A stretch of 64,000 bases of DNA, taken from Rubrivivax sp. GTDB taxonomy: Bacteria; Pseudomonadota; Gammaproteobacteria; Burkholderiales; Burkholderiaceae_C. Numbering within the stretch: the stretch's first letter is position 1; every line of letters begins with the position of its first letter. The DNA lies in contig JADJHR010000019.1 of NCBI GenBank assembly GCA_016707445.1, forward strand, positions 310,001-374,000. Reading direction: 5' to 3'. The translations under genes and the position numbers were made by a program. The notes below the pieces were generated by a model, which was given only the letters and a program-made list of their open reading frames with translations, made no database searches and was not told where the DNA came from. Of the stretch, positions 1-7,657 are shown in pieces.

Positions 1-398
1 CATAGAACTTCTTGGCGATCTTCGACAGGTTGTCGCCGCTGACCACGGTGTGCCATTGCGACTCGGGCTGCGGCGTGCTGACGGTCAGCTGGTCGTTGAC
101 GGCGGCCACGCGGTCGACGTTGCCGCAGCACAGCACCACCTTCTCCCGCGTCGCCTGGTCGGGCACCACGCCCGATACCGTGACGGTGCCTGTGTTGGCG
201 TCGAAGCCCACTTCCAGCGCATCGACCTTCAGGCCCTGCGTGCCGATGTAGGTGGCGATGGCATCGCCGGCAACCTTGCTCAGGGCCGCGACGTTTTCGG
301 CCGTGGGGGCCTGCGCTGCAGCGGCTTGCGCGGCCTTCGCCTCGCTGCCGCCGAACAGCTTCTCGCCAGCGTCCTTGATAAATGACAACAGTCCCATG
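1..398 (-). CDS. kbp: BON-LysM potassium-binding protein (Kbp/YgaU type), 3' end outside window
   Basis: Reading leftward from an ATG with an AGGAGC ribosome site 6 bases upstream, the product starts MGLLSFIKDAGEKLFGG, which matches the start of the Kbp/YgaU family. About residues 30-105 form a BON domain (the GLKVDALEVGF and TVTVSGVVPDQ stretches), and a LysM domain begins at QWHTVVSGDNLSKIAKKFY, where the window ends. The family is about 150 residues, so about 20 C-terminal residues are missing only because of the window edge. In E. coli, Kbp is a cytoplasmic K+-binding protein; that role here is by homology. Other LysM proteins bind peptidoglycan, but this one has no signal peptide. Confidence 0.88.
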
Positions 399-532
399 TG
401 CGCTCCTTGGTCAGAAATGAGGCCTGACTTTACGCCAGATCGATGGCGGAAGCGTCATCTGGGGGCTTGGGCAGCAGCAGTCGCTGCCCCGCACGGCGGC
501 GCAGCGCCACCGCCTTGACGCGGGCTGCACGC

Positions 533-1150
533 TCAGCGGTCGTGGTCGTGGTCGTGATGATCGTGACCGTGACCGTGACCGTGACCGTGACCGCAACCCG
601 GCCCGTGCACATGCGGCTGGGGCGAGGGCGTGGCCTGCGCGTGGTCGTGTGCATGGCCGTGTGCGTGGTGATCGCCATGGGCATGGCCCGCATGCTGCGC
701 CGCACCAACGTCGGCCTCGGGTTCGAATGCGGCCTGCTCCTCGCTGACGATCAGCTGCATCGCGTCCAGCAGGCGCGCCAGCACCGGGTCGGGCTCGAGC
801 TTCAGGTGATCGGGCGCCAGTTGCAGCGGCACTTGCCGACTGCCCAGGTGATAGGCGGCGCGCAGCAGGTCGAAGGCACTGCCATGCTGCGGGCAGGGGC
901 GCACAAACAGCACCGGCTGCGGCGCGGCCAGCACGCGGACCAGCGTGCCGTCCTCGGCCACCAGCACGTCGCCGCCGCGCATCACACTGCCGTCAGGCAG
1001 GCTGACGCCGACGTGGCGGCCCTGGCTGTCTGTGGCCTCGAAATGGTACTTGCTGCGTACGGCCCAATCGAGTTCGATCGACGCGGCGCGCTTGAGCAGC
1101 ACGGCTGCCAGACCACGGCCCTGGGGAATCAGTTTGTTGGCATGAAGCAT
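533..1150 (-). CDS. ureE: Urease accessory protein UreE (nickel chaperone), orphan
   Basis: The 205-residue product has the UreE fold: an N-terminal domain (residues 1-75) and a metal-binding domain with the family signature AYHLGSRQVPLQL near residue 100. It ends in a very His-rich tail of HGHAHDHA and GHGHGHGHGHDHHDHDHD type. UreE delivers Ni2+ to apo-urease with UreD/F/G; the tail is a nickel store. Unusually, no ureABC, ureD, ureF or ureG lies beside it: kbp is downstream and a small basic protein diverges upstream. Urease genes may be elsewhere in the genome, or UreE may serve general nickel handling. The start ATG is the only one consistent with the family N-terminus. Confidence 0.9.
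   Translation of the reverse strand: MLHANKLIPQGRGLAAVLLKRAASIELDWAVRSKYHFEATDSQGRHVGVSLPDGSVMRGGDVLVAEDGTLVRVLAAPQPVLFVRPCPQHGSAFDLLRAAYHLGSRQVPLQLAPDHLKLEPDPVLARLLDAMQLIVSEEQAAFEPEADVGAAQHAGHAHGDHHAHGHAHDHAQATPSPQPHVHGPGCGHGHGHGHGHDHHDHDHDR
563..592. repeat. Five perfect GTGACC hexamers coding the UreE His-Gly tail
   Basis: Five head-to-tail copies of GTGACC; on the coding (minus) strand each copy encodes Gly-His. A perfect hexamer array lets the number of His pairs change by slippage without loss of frame. Confidence 0.9.
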
Positions 1151-1241
1151 GGCTGGATTGTCGCTCTGTCGTCCCGTCGCTGCGGGCCGGCGCCGGGCTG
1201 TGGCCTAATCGCGGCTTTTCCATTTTTGACACGAGCGCGCC

Positions 1242-1415
1242 ATGGCCCGAAAGATTCGAACCGAAGCCGACCGCAAGGCCACACCGCCCCCGGCCACTCC
1301 CCCGAGCACCAACCTCAAGGTCAGCGGCGCCGGCCAACGGGTCAGCCTGGAGCGTGGCTCGCACACGCGCAGCAAGAAGAATCCGGGCAAGCGGCCGCAC
1401 AAGGGCGGCAGTTGA
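1242..1415 (+). CDS. Small basic hypothetical protein (57 aa)
   Basis: An uninterrupted 58-codon frame starts MARKIRTEADRK and ends KNPGKRPHKGGS. About a quarter of the residues are Lys or Arg; residues 16-22 form a Pro/Thr-rich linker, and the C-terminus is a basic KKNPGKRPHKGG tail. It has no signal peptide or membrane segment and no domain that I recognise. It diverges from ureE with about 90 bases between them. The ordered layout (basic head, linker, basic tail) and GC-rich third positions favour a real gene, perhaps a nucleic-acid or ribosome-associated protein, but that role is inference from composition only. There is no strong Shine-Dalgarno site. Confidence 0.6.
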   Translation: MARKIRTEADRKATPPPATPPSTNLKVSGAGQRVSLERGSHTRSKKNPGKRPHKGGS

Positions 1416-1431
1416 GTTTGGCTCCCCCCAA

Positions 1432-1520
1432 GGCGACCTTGGGTCGCCGTCTTGCAGACCGCGCCAGGCCAGTGGCCTGGCTCTTCGGCAGGCACAAGGG
1501 GTCCACAGGACCCTTTGTGT
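1432..1520. repeat. Cluster of three intergenic hairpins (repeat element or terminator)
   Basis: Three inverted repeats occur in 90 bases after the small basic gene: GGCGACC/GGTCGCC (1432-1438/1442-1448), GCCAGGCCA/TGGCCTGGC (1463-1471/1473-1481) and CACAAGGGGTCC/GGACCCTTTGTG (1493-1504/1508-1519, one G-T pair, 3-base loop). No U-tract follows, so a simple terminator is not clear. Such packed palindromes resemble REP-like intergenic repeats; copy number in the genome would decide. The rest of the gap, up to 1646, holds no gene that I can support. Confidence 0.6.
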
Positions 1521-1646
1521 CCAGCCTTAGCCCCCCAGTGTGCGACGCTGGCGGCCCGGCAGAGTCGGATCCGCGGCGTCTGCATGGGGGTGGTTGAGCG
1601 ACCCCTCGAGGCGGCGGCGGCGACCTGACGGTCGCGCGCGGGACCG

Positions 1647-3317
1647 ATGCTGCGCATCACTGAACTGCGGTTGCCGCTCGACCATGCCGAGGGCGCGCTG
1701 CGTGTGGCCGTGGTCCGGCGACTGGGCATCGCCGACGCCGACTTGCTCGGCTTCACGCTCTTCAAGCGTGCCTACGACGCGCGCAAGAAGTCGGCCATCG
1801 TGCTCAGCTACACCATCGATTGCGAACTGGCCGATGAGACTGGCGTGATGCAACGCCTTGCCGGTGATGTGCACGTCAAGCCCAGCCCCGATACGCGCTA
1901 CCGCTTCATCGGCCATGCGCCGGCCGATTTCCGGACCAGTGGTCGCGCGCGCCCGCTGGTGATCGGCTTCGGCCCCTGCGGGCTGTTTGCCGCGCTGATC
2001 CTGGCGCAGATGGGTCTGCGGCCGCTGGTGCTCGAGCGTGGCCGGCCGGTGCGCGAACGCACCAAGGACACCTGGGGCCTGTGGCGACGGGGTGAGCTCG
2101 ACCCCGAATCGAACGTGCAGTTCGGCGAAGGGGGCGCCGGCACCTTTTCCGACGGCAAGTTGTGGAGCCAGATCAGCGACCCGCGCCACCTGACGCGCAA
2201 GGTGCTGACCGAGTTCGTCAAGGCCGGCGCGCCCGAAGAGATCCTGTACGTCAGCAAGCCGCACATCGGCACCTTTCGCCTGGTCAGCATGATCGAGAAG
2301 ATGCGCGCCGACATCATCGCGCTGGGTGGTGAAGTGCGTTTCGGCGCGCGCGTGACCGATGTGCTGATCGAGGGCGCTGCCGATCACCGTCAGATGCGCG
2401 GCGTGACGCTGGCCAGCGGCGAGCAGATCGACGCCGAGCATGTGGTGCTGGCGCTGGGCCACAGCGCGCGCGACAGCTTCGAGATGCTGCACCGGCATGG
2501 CGTGCAGATGGAGGCCAAGCCGTTCTCGATCGGCTTTCGCGTCGAACACCCGCAAAGCCTGATCGACAGCGCGCGCTTCGGGCCGAGTGCCGGCAACCCC
2601 ATCCTGGGCGCAGCCGACTACAAGCTGGTGCACCACGCGAAGAACGGGCGCTCGGTCTACAGCTTCTGCATGTGCCCGGGCGGCACCGTGGTGGCGGCCA
2701 CGTCGGAAATCGGCCGTGTGGTGACCAACGGCATGAGCCAGTATTCACGCAACGAGCGCAACGCCAACGCCGGGCTGGTGGTCGGCATCACGCCGGCCGA
2801 CTACCGCGTGGACGCCGGCGCGGCCGGCCCGGTGTCACCGCTGGACGGCATTGCCTTCCAGCGCCATTGGGAGTCGCGCGCCTACGAGCTCGGCGGCGGC
2901 GGCTACCGAGCGCCGGGCCAGCTGGTGGGTGATTTCATCAAGGGACAGCGTTCGACCACGCTGGGCCAGGTGCAACCCTCGTACACGCCCGGGGTGCAAT
3001 TGACCGATCTGGCCGAGCGCGGCCGCGGCAGCCTGCCCGACTATGCCCTGCAGGCGCTGCGCGAGGCGCTGCCGGCCTTCGAGCGCCAGATCAGGGGCTT
3101 TGCGATGCCCGATGCGGTGCTGACCGGGGTCGAGACCCGCACCTCGTCGCCGCTGCGCATCACGCGCGGCCGCAAGCTTCAGAGTCTGAACGTGGCCGGT
3201 CTGTATCCAGCCGGCGAAGGCGCCGGATACGCGGGCGGCATCATGTCGGCCGGTGTCGACGGCATCGAGGTGGCCGAGGCGCTGGCGGCCGAGCTGCTGG
3301 GGATCGCAGCGGGTTGA
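1647..3317 (+). CDS. FAD-dependent dehydrogenase (COG2509 family)
   Basis: The 556-residue product matches the FAD-dependent dehydrogenase group related to glutamate synthase small subunit and electron-transfer oxidoreductases. An N-terminal domain of about 95 residues precedes the dinucleotide-binding motif VIGFGPCGLFAALILAQMG near residue 105. The family stretches NVQFGEGGAGTFSDGKL and LALGHSARDSFEML follow, and the C-terminus has the second FAD-contact motif GLYPAGEGAGYAGGIMSAGVDG. The substrate is unknown. The ATG has only a weak GGGA site upstream. It stands alone after the hairpin cluster and ends 3 bases from a convergent small membrane gene. Confidence 0.88.
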   Translation: MLRITELRLPLDHAEGALRVAVVRRLGIADADLLGFTLFKRAYDARKKSAIVLSYTIDCELADETGVMQRLAGDVHVKPSPDTRYRFIGHAPADFRTSGRARPLVIGFGPCGLFAALILAQMGLRPLVLERGRPVRERTKDTWGLWRRGELDPESNVQFGEGGAGTFSDGKLWSQISDPRHLTRKVLTEFVKAGAPEEILYVSKPHIGTFRLVSMIEKMRADIIALGGEVRFGARVTDVLIEGAADHRQMRGVTLASGEQIDAEHVVLALGHSARDSFEMLHRHGVQMEAKPFSIGFRVEHPQSLIDSARFGPSAGNPILGAADYKLVHHAKNGRSVYSFCMCPGGTVVAATSEIGRVVTNGMSQYSRNERNANAGLVVGITPADYRVDAGAAGPVSPLDGIAFQRHWESRAYELGGGGYRAPGQLVGDFIKGQRSTTLGQVQPSYTPGVQLTDLAERGRGSLPDYALQALREALPAFERQIRGFAMPDAVLTGVETRTSSPLRITRGRKLQSLNVAGLYPAGEGAGYAGGIMSAGVDGIEVAEALAAELLGIAAG

Positions 3318-3320
3318 AAG

Positions 3321-3632
3321 CTAGTGAAGCGGCGGCTTCTTGGAGTCGTCGCGGCGAAAGCTGCGCGGCCGGATCACGTTGCCTTCACGATCGACTTCGG
3401 GCTTGCCCCGGCGCGCCCGCTGGATGGCATCTTCTGCCGCTTGCCGCGCGCCGCGGCTGCTGCGCAGCAGTTGCCACTGGCGTTTCAACCAGCGGCCCGT
3501 GCTCTGCACACGCACGAGCTGGCGCTGCCAGAAGCGGTCCCATTGATGCTGGCGCTGCGGCCCCAGCACCATGCGCAGCAGCAGCCCCGCACACACAAGC
3601 ACGACCACGCCGGCGAACAGCTTTTCGATCAT
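3321..3632 (-). CDS. Conserved small membrane-anchored protein, unknown function
   Basis: This 103-residue protein starts MIEKLFAGVVVLVCAGLLLRM, so residues 4-21 form one transmembrane helix. The remainder is a strongly basic cytoplasmic tail (WDRFWQRQLVRVQSTGRWLKRQWQ) ending in a charged RRDDSKKPPLH. I do not recognise a named family; single-helix proteins with a basic Trp/Arg tail occur in Burkholderiales genomes. It overlaps nothing, is convergent with the FAD dehydrogenase, and diverges from the hydrolase lipoprotein with about 100 bases of shared promoter region. Confidence 0.65.
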   Translation of the reverse strand: MIEKLFAGVVVLVCAGLLLRMVLGPQRQHQWDRFWQRQLVRVQSTGRWLKRQWQLLRSSRGARQAAEDAIQRARRGKPEVDREGNVIRPRSFRRDDSKKPPLH

Positions 3633-3738
3633 GGCGGTCTTATACCCCCTCCACCCTGGCCGGCGGACTTGCGCGGTACCTGGCGTCGCTTGCAGCTGGC
3701 GAGATACTGTGCGTGCCCCACCTGATCACAAGGATGCC

Positions 3739-5103
3739 ATGCACTGCCGACTTGCGCTGTCGAGGATGCGACCGGTACTCGTCGTCGCCGCCGCCCTCAC
3801 GGGCCTGGCCGCTTGCAGCACCTTGCCCGACGCGCCAGCCCTGCCGGCCGAGACCGCCCCGCTCAGCCATGCCTGCCCGAACTCGGTGCCTGCCGATGCC
3901 CGCTGCTGGTTTGGCCAGGACAGCGCGGGCGCCCACTACGTGATCGTGATGCCGGCACACTGGAGCGGCGTGCTGGTCTTGCACGCGCATGGCGGGCCGA
4001 CCCTGGGCCCGGTCAAGGCCGAGCGTGCGCTGGAAGACCTGAAACGTTGGAGCATCTGGGTGCGCAGCGGCCACGCCTTTGCCGCCAGCACCTTCCGCCA
4101 GGGTGGCGTTGCGGTGCGCGCTGCGGCCGAAGACACCGAACGGCTGCGCCGCATCGTGCTGCACTATGTGGCCCAGCCTCGGCGCACCGTGTTGCACGGC
4201 CAGTCCTGGGGGGCCAGCGTGGCCGCCAAGGCCGCCGAGATGTTCACACGCGACAGCCAGGGCCGGCGCCCTTACGACGCCGTGCTGCTGAGCAGCGGGG
4301 TGCTGGGTGGTGGGTCGCGCTCGTACGATTTCCGGCTTGACCTGCGCGTGGTCTACCAGGCGCTGTGTCACAACCACCCGCGGCCTGACGAGCCGAACTA
4401 CTCGCTGTGGATGGGTTTGCCCGCGGGGTCGGCGATGAGGGCCGACGATGTGCGCCAGCGCAGCCGAGAATGCCTGGGTCTGGGTCTGCCCGCGGCGCAG
4501 CGCAGCCCCGAGCAGGCCCGCAGGCTGAAGACCGTGCTCGACGTCATCCGCGTACCGGAACGCGCGCTGCAGGGCCACCTGAACTGGGCGACCTTCCATT
4601 TCGCCGACATCGCGCACCAGCGTACGGGCGAGCGCCCGGTGTTCGGCAACATCGGTGCCCACTACAGCGGGTCGACCGACGATGCGGCACTGAACGCTGC
4701 GGTGGCGCGTTATGCCGTCGATGTGCAGGCGCTGGCGCGCTTTGCCGACGACACCGATCCCACAGGCCACATTCCGGTGCCGGTGCTGACCGTGCACGCG
4801 GTGCACGACCCGGTCGCCTTCGTCGAACTGGAAGACCAGTTCCAGCGCACGATGCAGGCCGCCGGGCGCGGCGACGCGCTGGTGCAGATCTTCACCGACC
4901 ACCGTGAGCACAGCTACCTCAGCGACCCGGTCTACCCGACGCTGATCGACGCGCTGCTGCGCTGGGCCGACGGCGGGCCCCGGCCGACGCCGCAGGGCAT
5001 CGCCGACGCCTGCCGGGCGCGACAGGTCGGTGACTGCCGCTTTCTGCCTGACTACCGACCACCGACGCTGGACAGCCGCGTCGCACCGCGGCAGCGGCCC
5101 TGA
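3739..5103 (+). CDS. Predicted lipoprotein alpha/beta hydrolase
   Basis: The start chosen is the ATG with AAGGA four bases upstream; it gives 454 residues with a signal sequence ending in the lipobox LAAC (Cys26). The mature part shows an alpha/beta-hydrolase layout: a strand with HAHGGPTLGP (oxyanion region), the nucleophile elbow HGQSWGASV with Ser156, an Asp in VHAVHDPVAF and a C-terminal His in DHREHSYLS. It is therefore probably an outer-membrane-attached esterase, lipase or peptidase of unknown substrate. It is monocistronic, with convergent neighbours. A second in-frame ATG nine codons later is possible but has no ribosome site. Confidence 0.75.
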   Translation: MHCRLALSRMRPVLVVAAALTGLAACSTLPDAPALPAETAPLSHACPNSVPADARCWFGQDSAGAHYVIVMPAHWSGVLVLHAHGGPTLGPVKAERALEDLKRWSIWVRSGHAFAASTFRQGGVAVRAAAEDTERLRRIVLHYVAQPRRTVLHGQSWGASVAAKAAEMFTRDSQGRRPYDAVLLSSGVLGGGSRSYDFRLDLRVVYQALCHNHPRPDEPNYSLWMGLPAGSAMRADDVRQRSRECLGLGLPAAQRSPEQARRLKTVLDVIRVPERALQGHLNWATFHFADIAHQRTGERPVFGNIGAHYSGSTDDAALNAAVARYAVDVQALARFADDTDPTGHIPVPVLTVHAVHDPVAFVELEDQFQRTMQAAGRGDALVQIFTDHREHSYLSDPVYPTLIDALLRWADGGPRPTPQGIADACRARQVGDCRFLPDYRPPTLDSRVAPRQRP

Positions 5104-5164
5104 GGCCATCGCCTGCAGGCTGGGCTGTACAGCGTATCGGACAAGGCAGGCACGGCCGCCGTGC

Positions 5165-5595
5165 TCAGCTGCCGCGCATCCGCCGCACTGCGGAAATCCA
5201 CTGCTCGAAGGCCAGCATCTGCGCGCCGACAACATGGCGCGTGCTGTCGTCGGTGCAGCGGCCATCGGCGTCGAACCGGGTGCCGGCACCGCCGATGAAG
5301 ACCTCGGGTTTGACCAGGGGTGCTGCGTTCAGGAACAGCATCACCTTGCGCAGGTCGTACTGCATGCGTGCGCCGCCCACCGGGCCGGGCGACGCCGACA
5401 GCATGGCCACCGGCTTCAACGCAAACGGCTGATCGTCAACACGGCTGACCCAGTCGATCGCGTTCTTCAAGCCGCCCGGAATCGAGAAGTTGTATTCCGG
5501 CGTTGCGATCAGTACGCCGTCGGCCTGACGGATGCGCTTACGCAGCCCGGCCACCGCAGGCTGCCGCACAGGCCGACGATGTCCAGGGTGCTCAT
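5165..5595 (-). pseudogene. NADPH-dependent FMN reductase with internal deletion and frameshift
   Basis: The ATG at 5595 opens MSTLDIVGLCGSLR, the typical start of NADPH-dependent FMN reductases (flavodoxin fold, phosphate-binding loop GSLR). The frame then runs into a stop after 27 codons. In another frame the same strand carries the rest of the family: VAGLRKRIRQADGVLIATPE, YNFSIPGGLKNAIDWVSR, then SASPGPVGGARMQY, up to the stop at 5165. About 45 residues expected between GSLR and the LRKRI helix are absent. So one out-of-frame deletion joined the N-terminal loop to the middle of the gene, near 5545-5555. A long upstream open frame could give a chimera lacking the FMN loop, but it would not be a functional reductase. 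Confidence 0.8.
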
Positions 5596-5670
5596 GGGGG
5601 GGTGCTTTCAGGTGGGGGATGCGGTGGACAGCGACTTGTGCCGTTGTTGCAGGCGGTGCGGACGCTGCGG

Positions 5671-6384
5671 TCAATGCTGCAGCCCCAGCGCGGCGGCGAT
5701 GCGGCGCCCCGAGGCGTCGAGTTCGTGCAGCAGCGGCGCCAGGTCCACGTCCAGCAGCCGACCGCTGCGCTTGCGCCAGCGGCCGGCCACCATCACGCTG
5801 TCGATGTTGGCCAGGCTGGCCTGGAAGACCACCGATGCCACCGGGTCATGCACCGGCTGCATGTTCAGTGTGTCGGCGCGAATCAGGACCAGGTCAGCCT
5901 GCTTGCCCGGCGCCAGGCTGCCGATGCGGTGGCTCTGGCGCAGCATGCGCGCCCCTTCCAGCGTCACCCAGCGCAGTGCTTCGATGACCGGGATCGTCGT
6001 TGTCGGCGGGATCGCGCCGGTGGTTTCACGCTGTGCCACGTTGTCCAGGCTGCGCTGGATGCCCAGGGCGATGCGGGCCTGCGTCAGCATGTCGCCGCTG
6101 AGCACCGATTCCAGATCCACGCCCAGCGACGGCGCGCGACCGAACGTGCGCAGCCGACCGGTCAGCGGATGACCGTGGCCTTGTGACATCTCGCTTTCGG
6201 CGGCGGCCGAAAAGCTCAGGCCCAGGTCGCAGAAGCGGCGCAACTGCACGTCGTCCAGAGCATGGCCATGAACGATGTTGACGTGTGCGCCGAGCAGTCC
6301 TGCGTCATTCAGCATCTGCCAGCCGCCGGGTGTGCGCGCAGGCCCGCCGCCCGCAGCCTGAGCGGCCGCCAGCGGGGCTTTCAT
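5671..6384 (-). pseudogene. Amidohydrolase, C-terminal half only
   Basis: This frame encodes the second half of a cytosine-deaminase/chlorohydrolase-type amidohydrolase: HVNIVHGHALDD (metal-ligand His region), SAAAESEMSQGHGHPLTGRL, PSLGVDLESVLSGDM (Asp region), then the C-terminal composite domain GSLAPGKQADLVLIRAD. Intact members are about 450 residues. Here only about 237 follow the first usable ATG, and the N-terminal half with the HxH metal motif is absent. Upstream sequence passes straight into the end of the antiporter gene within 24 bases. The enzyme cannot be active as it stands. With the neighbouring FMN reductase it forms one decayed stretch. Confidence 0.8.
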
Positions 6385-6407
6385 CCAGGGCGTGAATGGG
6401 CCGGGCT

Positions 6408-7592
6408 TCAGATCCTGGCCGGCGGGCGCAGCCGCGGCGCCACCATCGGCACCGTCAGCATGGTGCTGACCACGGCCATCAGCAGCAGCGCGGTGAAGGT
6501 GTCGCTGGTGATCACGGCCTTGTCGAGCAGGATGTTGGCGAAGATGATCATGATCAGCGCCTTGGTCTGCAGCAGCCAGCCGATGATCCAGGCCTCGCCG
6601 CGTGCCCAGCCCAGGATGCGGCCCGCCAGATAGGCCGCCAGCATCTTGCCGACCACCGCGGCGGCCAGCAGCCCTGCGGCCACCACGAAGACCATGCTGC
6701 CGCCCAGGGCCCATTGCGTGCGCAGCCCGGTGCTGAGAAAGAACACCGGCATCAGCACCAGCAGCACGTGGTGGCGCAGCAGGTCCATCTGTGCCTGGTC
6801 GAACCAGTCGACGTCGGTCACTGCGCCGGCCAGGAAGGCGCCGACCATGAAGTGCAGGCCGGCCCAATCGGCACCGAACGAACAGGCCGCCAGCCAGATC
6901 AGGCCGACATACCAGCGGTCGCGCCCGGGCAGGCGCCGCATCAAGCGGCGAAAGGCCCAGCCGGCAAGGATGAAGGCAGCCAGGAAGGCCGCCTGCCGGC
7001 CCATGCGGGCCCAGTCCAGCAGGATCAGGGCCAGCACGCCCCAGATCGCGATGTCGTCCAGGCCGGCGTAGCGCAGGATGCGCTGGCCCAGCGGCTGGCG
7101 CAGGATCTCCAGCTTTTCCATCAGCAGGATCAGGATCGGCAGCGCGGTCACCGCGCAGGCCATGCCCACGCCCAGCACGAACTGCCAGGGCGCGCCCTGC
7201 TCACCCCGCCAGCCCGGCCAGACGGCCATCGCGGCGCCGGCCGCACAACCCAGCAGCAGCGGCACACCCAGTGCCAGCGCGGCCGTGATGCCGGTCTCGC
7301 GGCGGTGGCGCCAGGCCTGGCGCAGGTCGAGCTCGATGCCGGCGATCCACACGAACAGGATCACCGCCCACCAGGCAATGCCGTTCAGCGACTGCACCAC
7401 CGCCGGTCTGAACACGAAGGCGTAATGCTCGGGCAGCAAGGCGCCCAGAACACCCGGGCCCAGCACGATGCCGGCCAGGATCTGCACCACCACCAGCGGC
7501 GCCACGTCGTCGCGGTTCAGCAGCCGCCAGACCAGGTAGGGCAGGCTGAAGATGATCAGCATCGCGATCAGGAAGACTTCGATCGTGCTCAT
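6408..7592 (-). CDS. Cation:proton antiporter (CPA2/KefB-like, no RCK domain)
   Basis: The 394-residue product begins MSTIEVFLIAMLIIFSLPYL and has about 12 hydrophobic helices. Family marks are QILAGIVLGPGVLG in helix 2-3, FVWIAGIELDL (the conserved acidic helix of CPA2 exchangers), RYAGLDDIAIWGVLALILLD (the Asp-Asp pair of the exchange site) and HFMVGAFLAGAV. It ends shortly after the last helix, so there is no regulatory RCK/TrkA-N domain. It should exchange Na+ or K+ for H+ across the inner membrane. Earlier in-frame starts add only a Pro-rich leader and were rejected. The C-terminus looks natural although the next gene is headless. Confidence 0.85.
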   Translation of the reverse strand: MSTIEVFLIAMLIIFSLPYLVWRLLNRDDVAPLVVVQILAGIVLGPGVLGALLPEHYAFVFRPAVVQSLNGIAWWAVILFVWIAGIELDLRQAWRHRRETGITAALALGVPLLLGCAAGAAMAVWPGWRGEQGAPWQFVLGVGMACAVTALPILILLMEKLEILRQPLGQRILRYAGLDDIAIWGVLALILLDWARMGRQAAFLAAFILAGWAFRRLMRRLPGRDRWYVGLIWLAACSFGADWAGLHFMVGAFLAGAVTDVDWFDQAQMDLLRHHVLLVLMPVFFLSTGLRTQWALGGSMVFVVAAGLLAAAVVGKMLAAYLAGRILGWARGEAWIIGWLLQTKALIMIIFANILLDKAVITSDTFTALLLMAVVSTMLTVPMVAPRLRPPARI

Positions 7593-7657
7593 GGGCGCCT
7601 GGGTGGCGCCCGTCGGCGCTCGAATCGGCCCGCAGTGTGCCAGCAATCGGCTGCGAC

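Noticed and set aside
563..592. Hexamer array considered as a CRISPR or regulatory repeat
   Set aside because: Units are six bases without spacers and encode the UreE His-Gly tail in frame.
6408..7592. Antiporter considered truncated at its C-terminus by the nearby decay
   Set aside because: All helices and the final conserved segment are present; many CPA2 members end here without an RCK domain.
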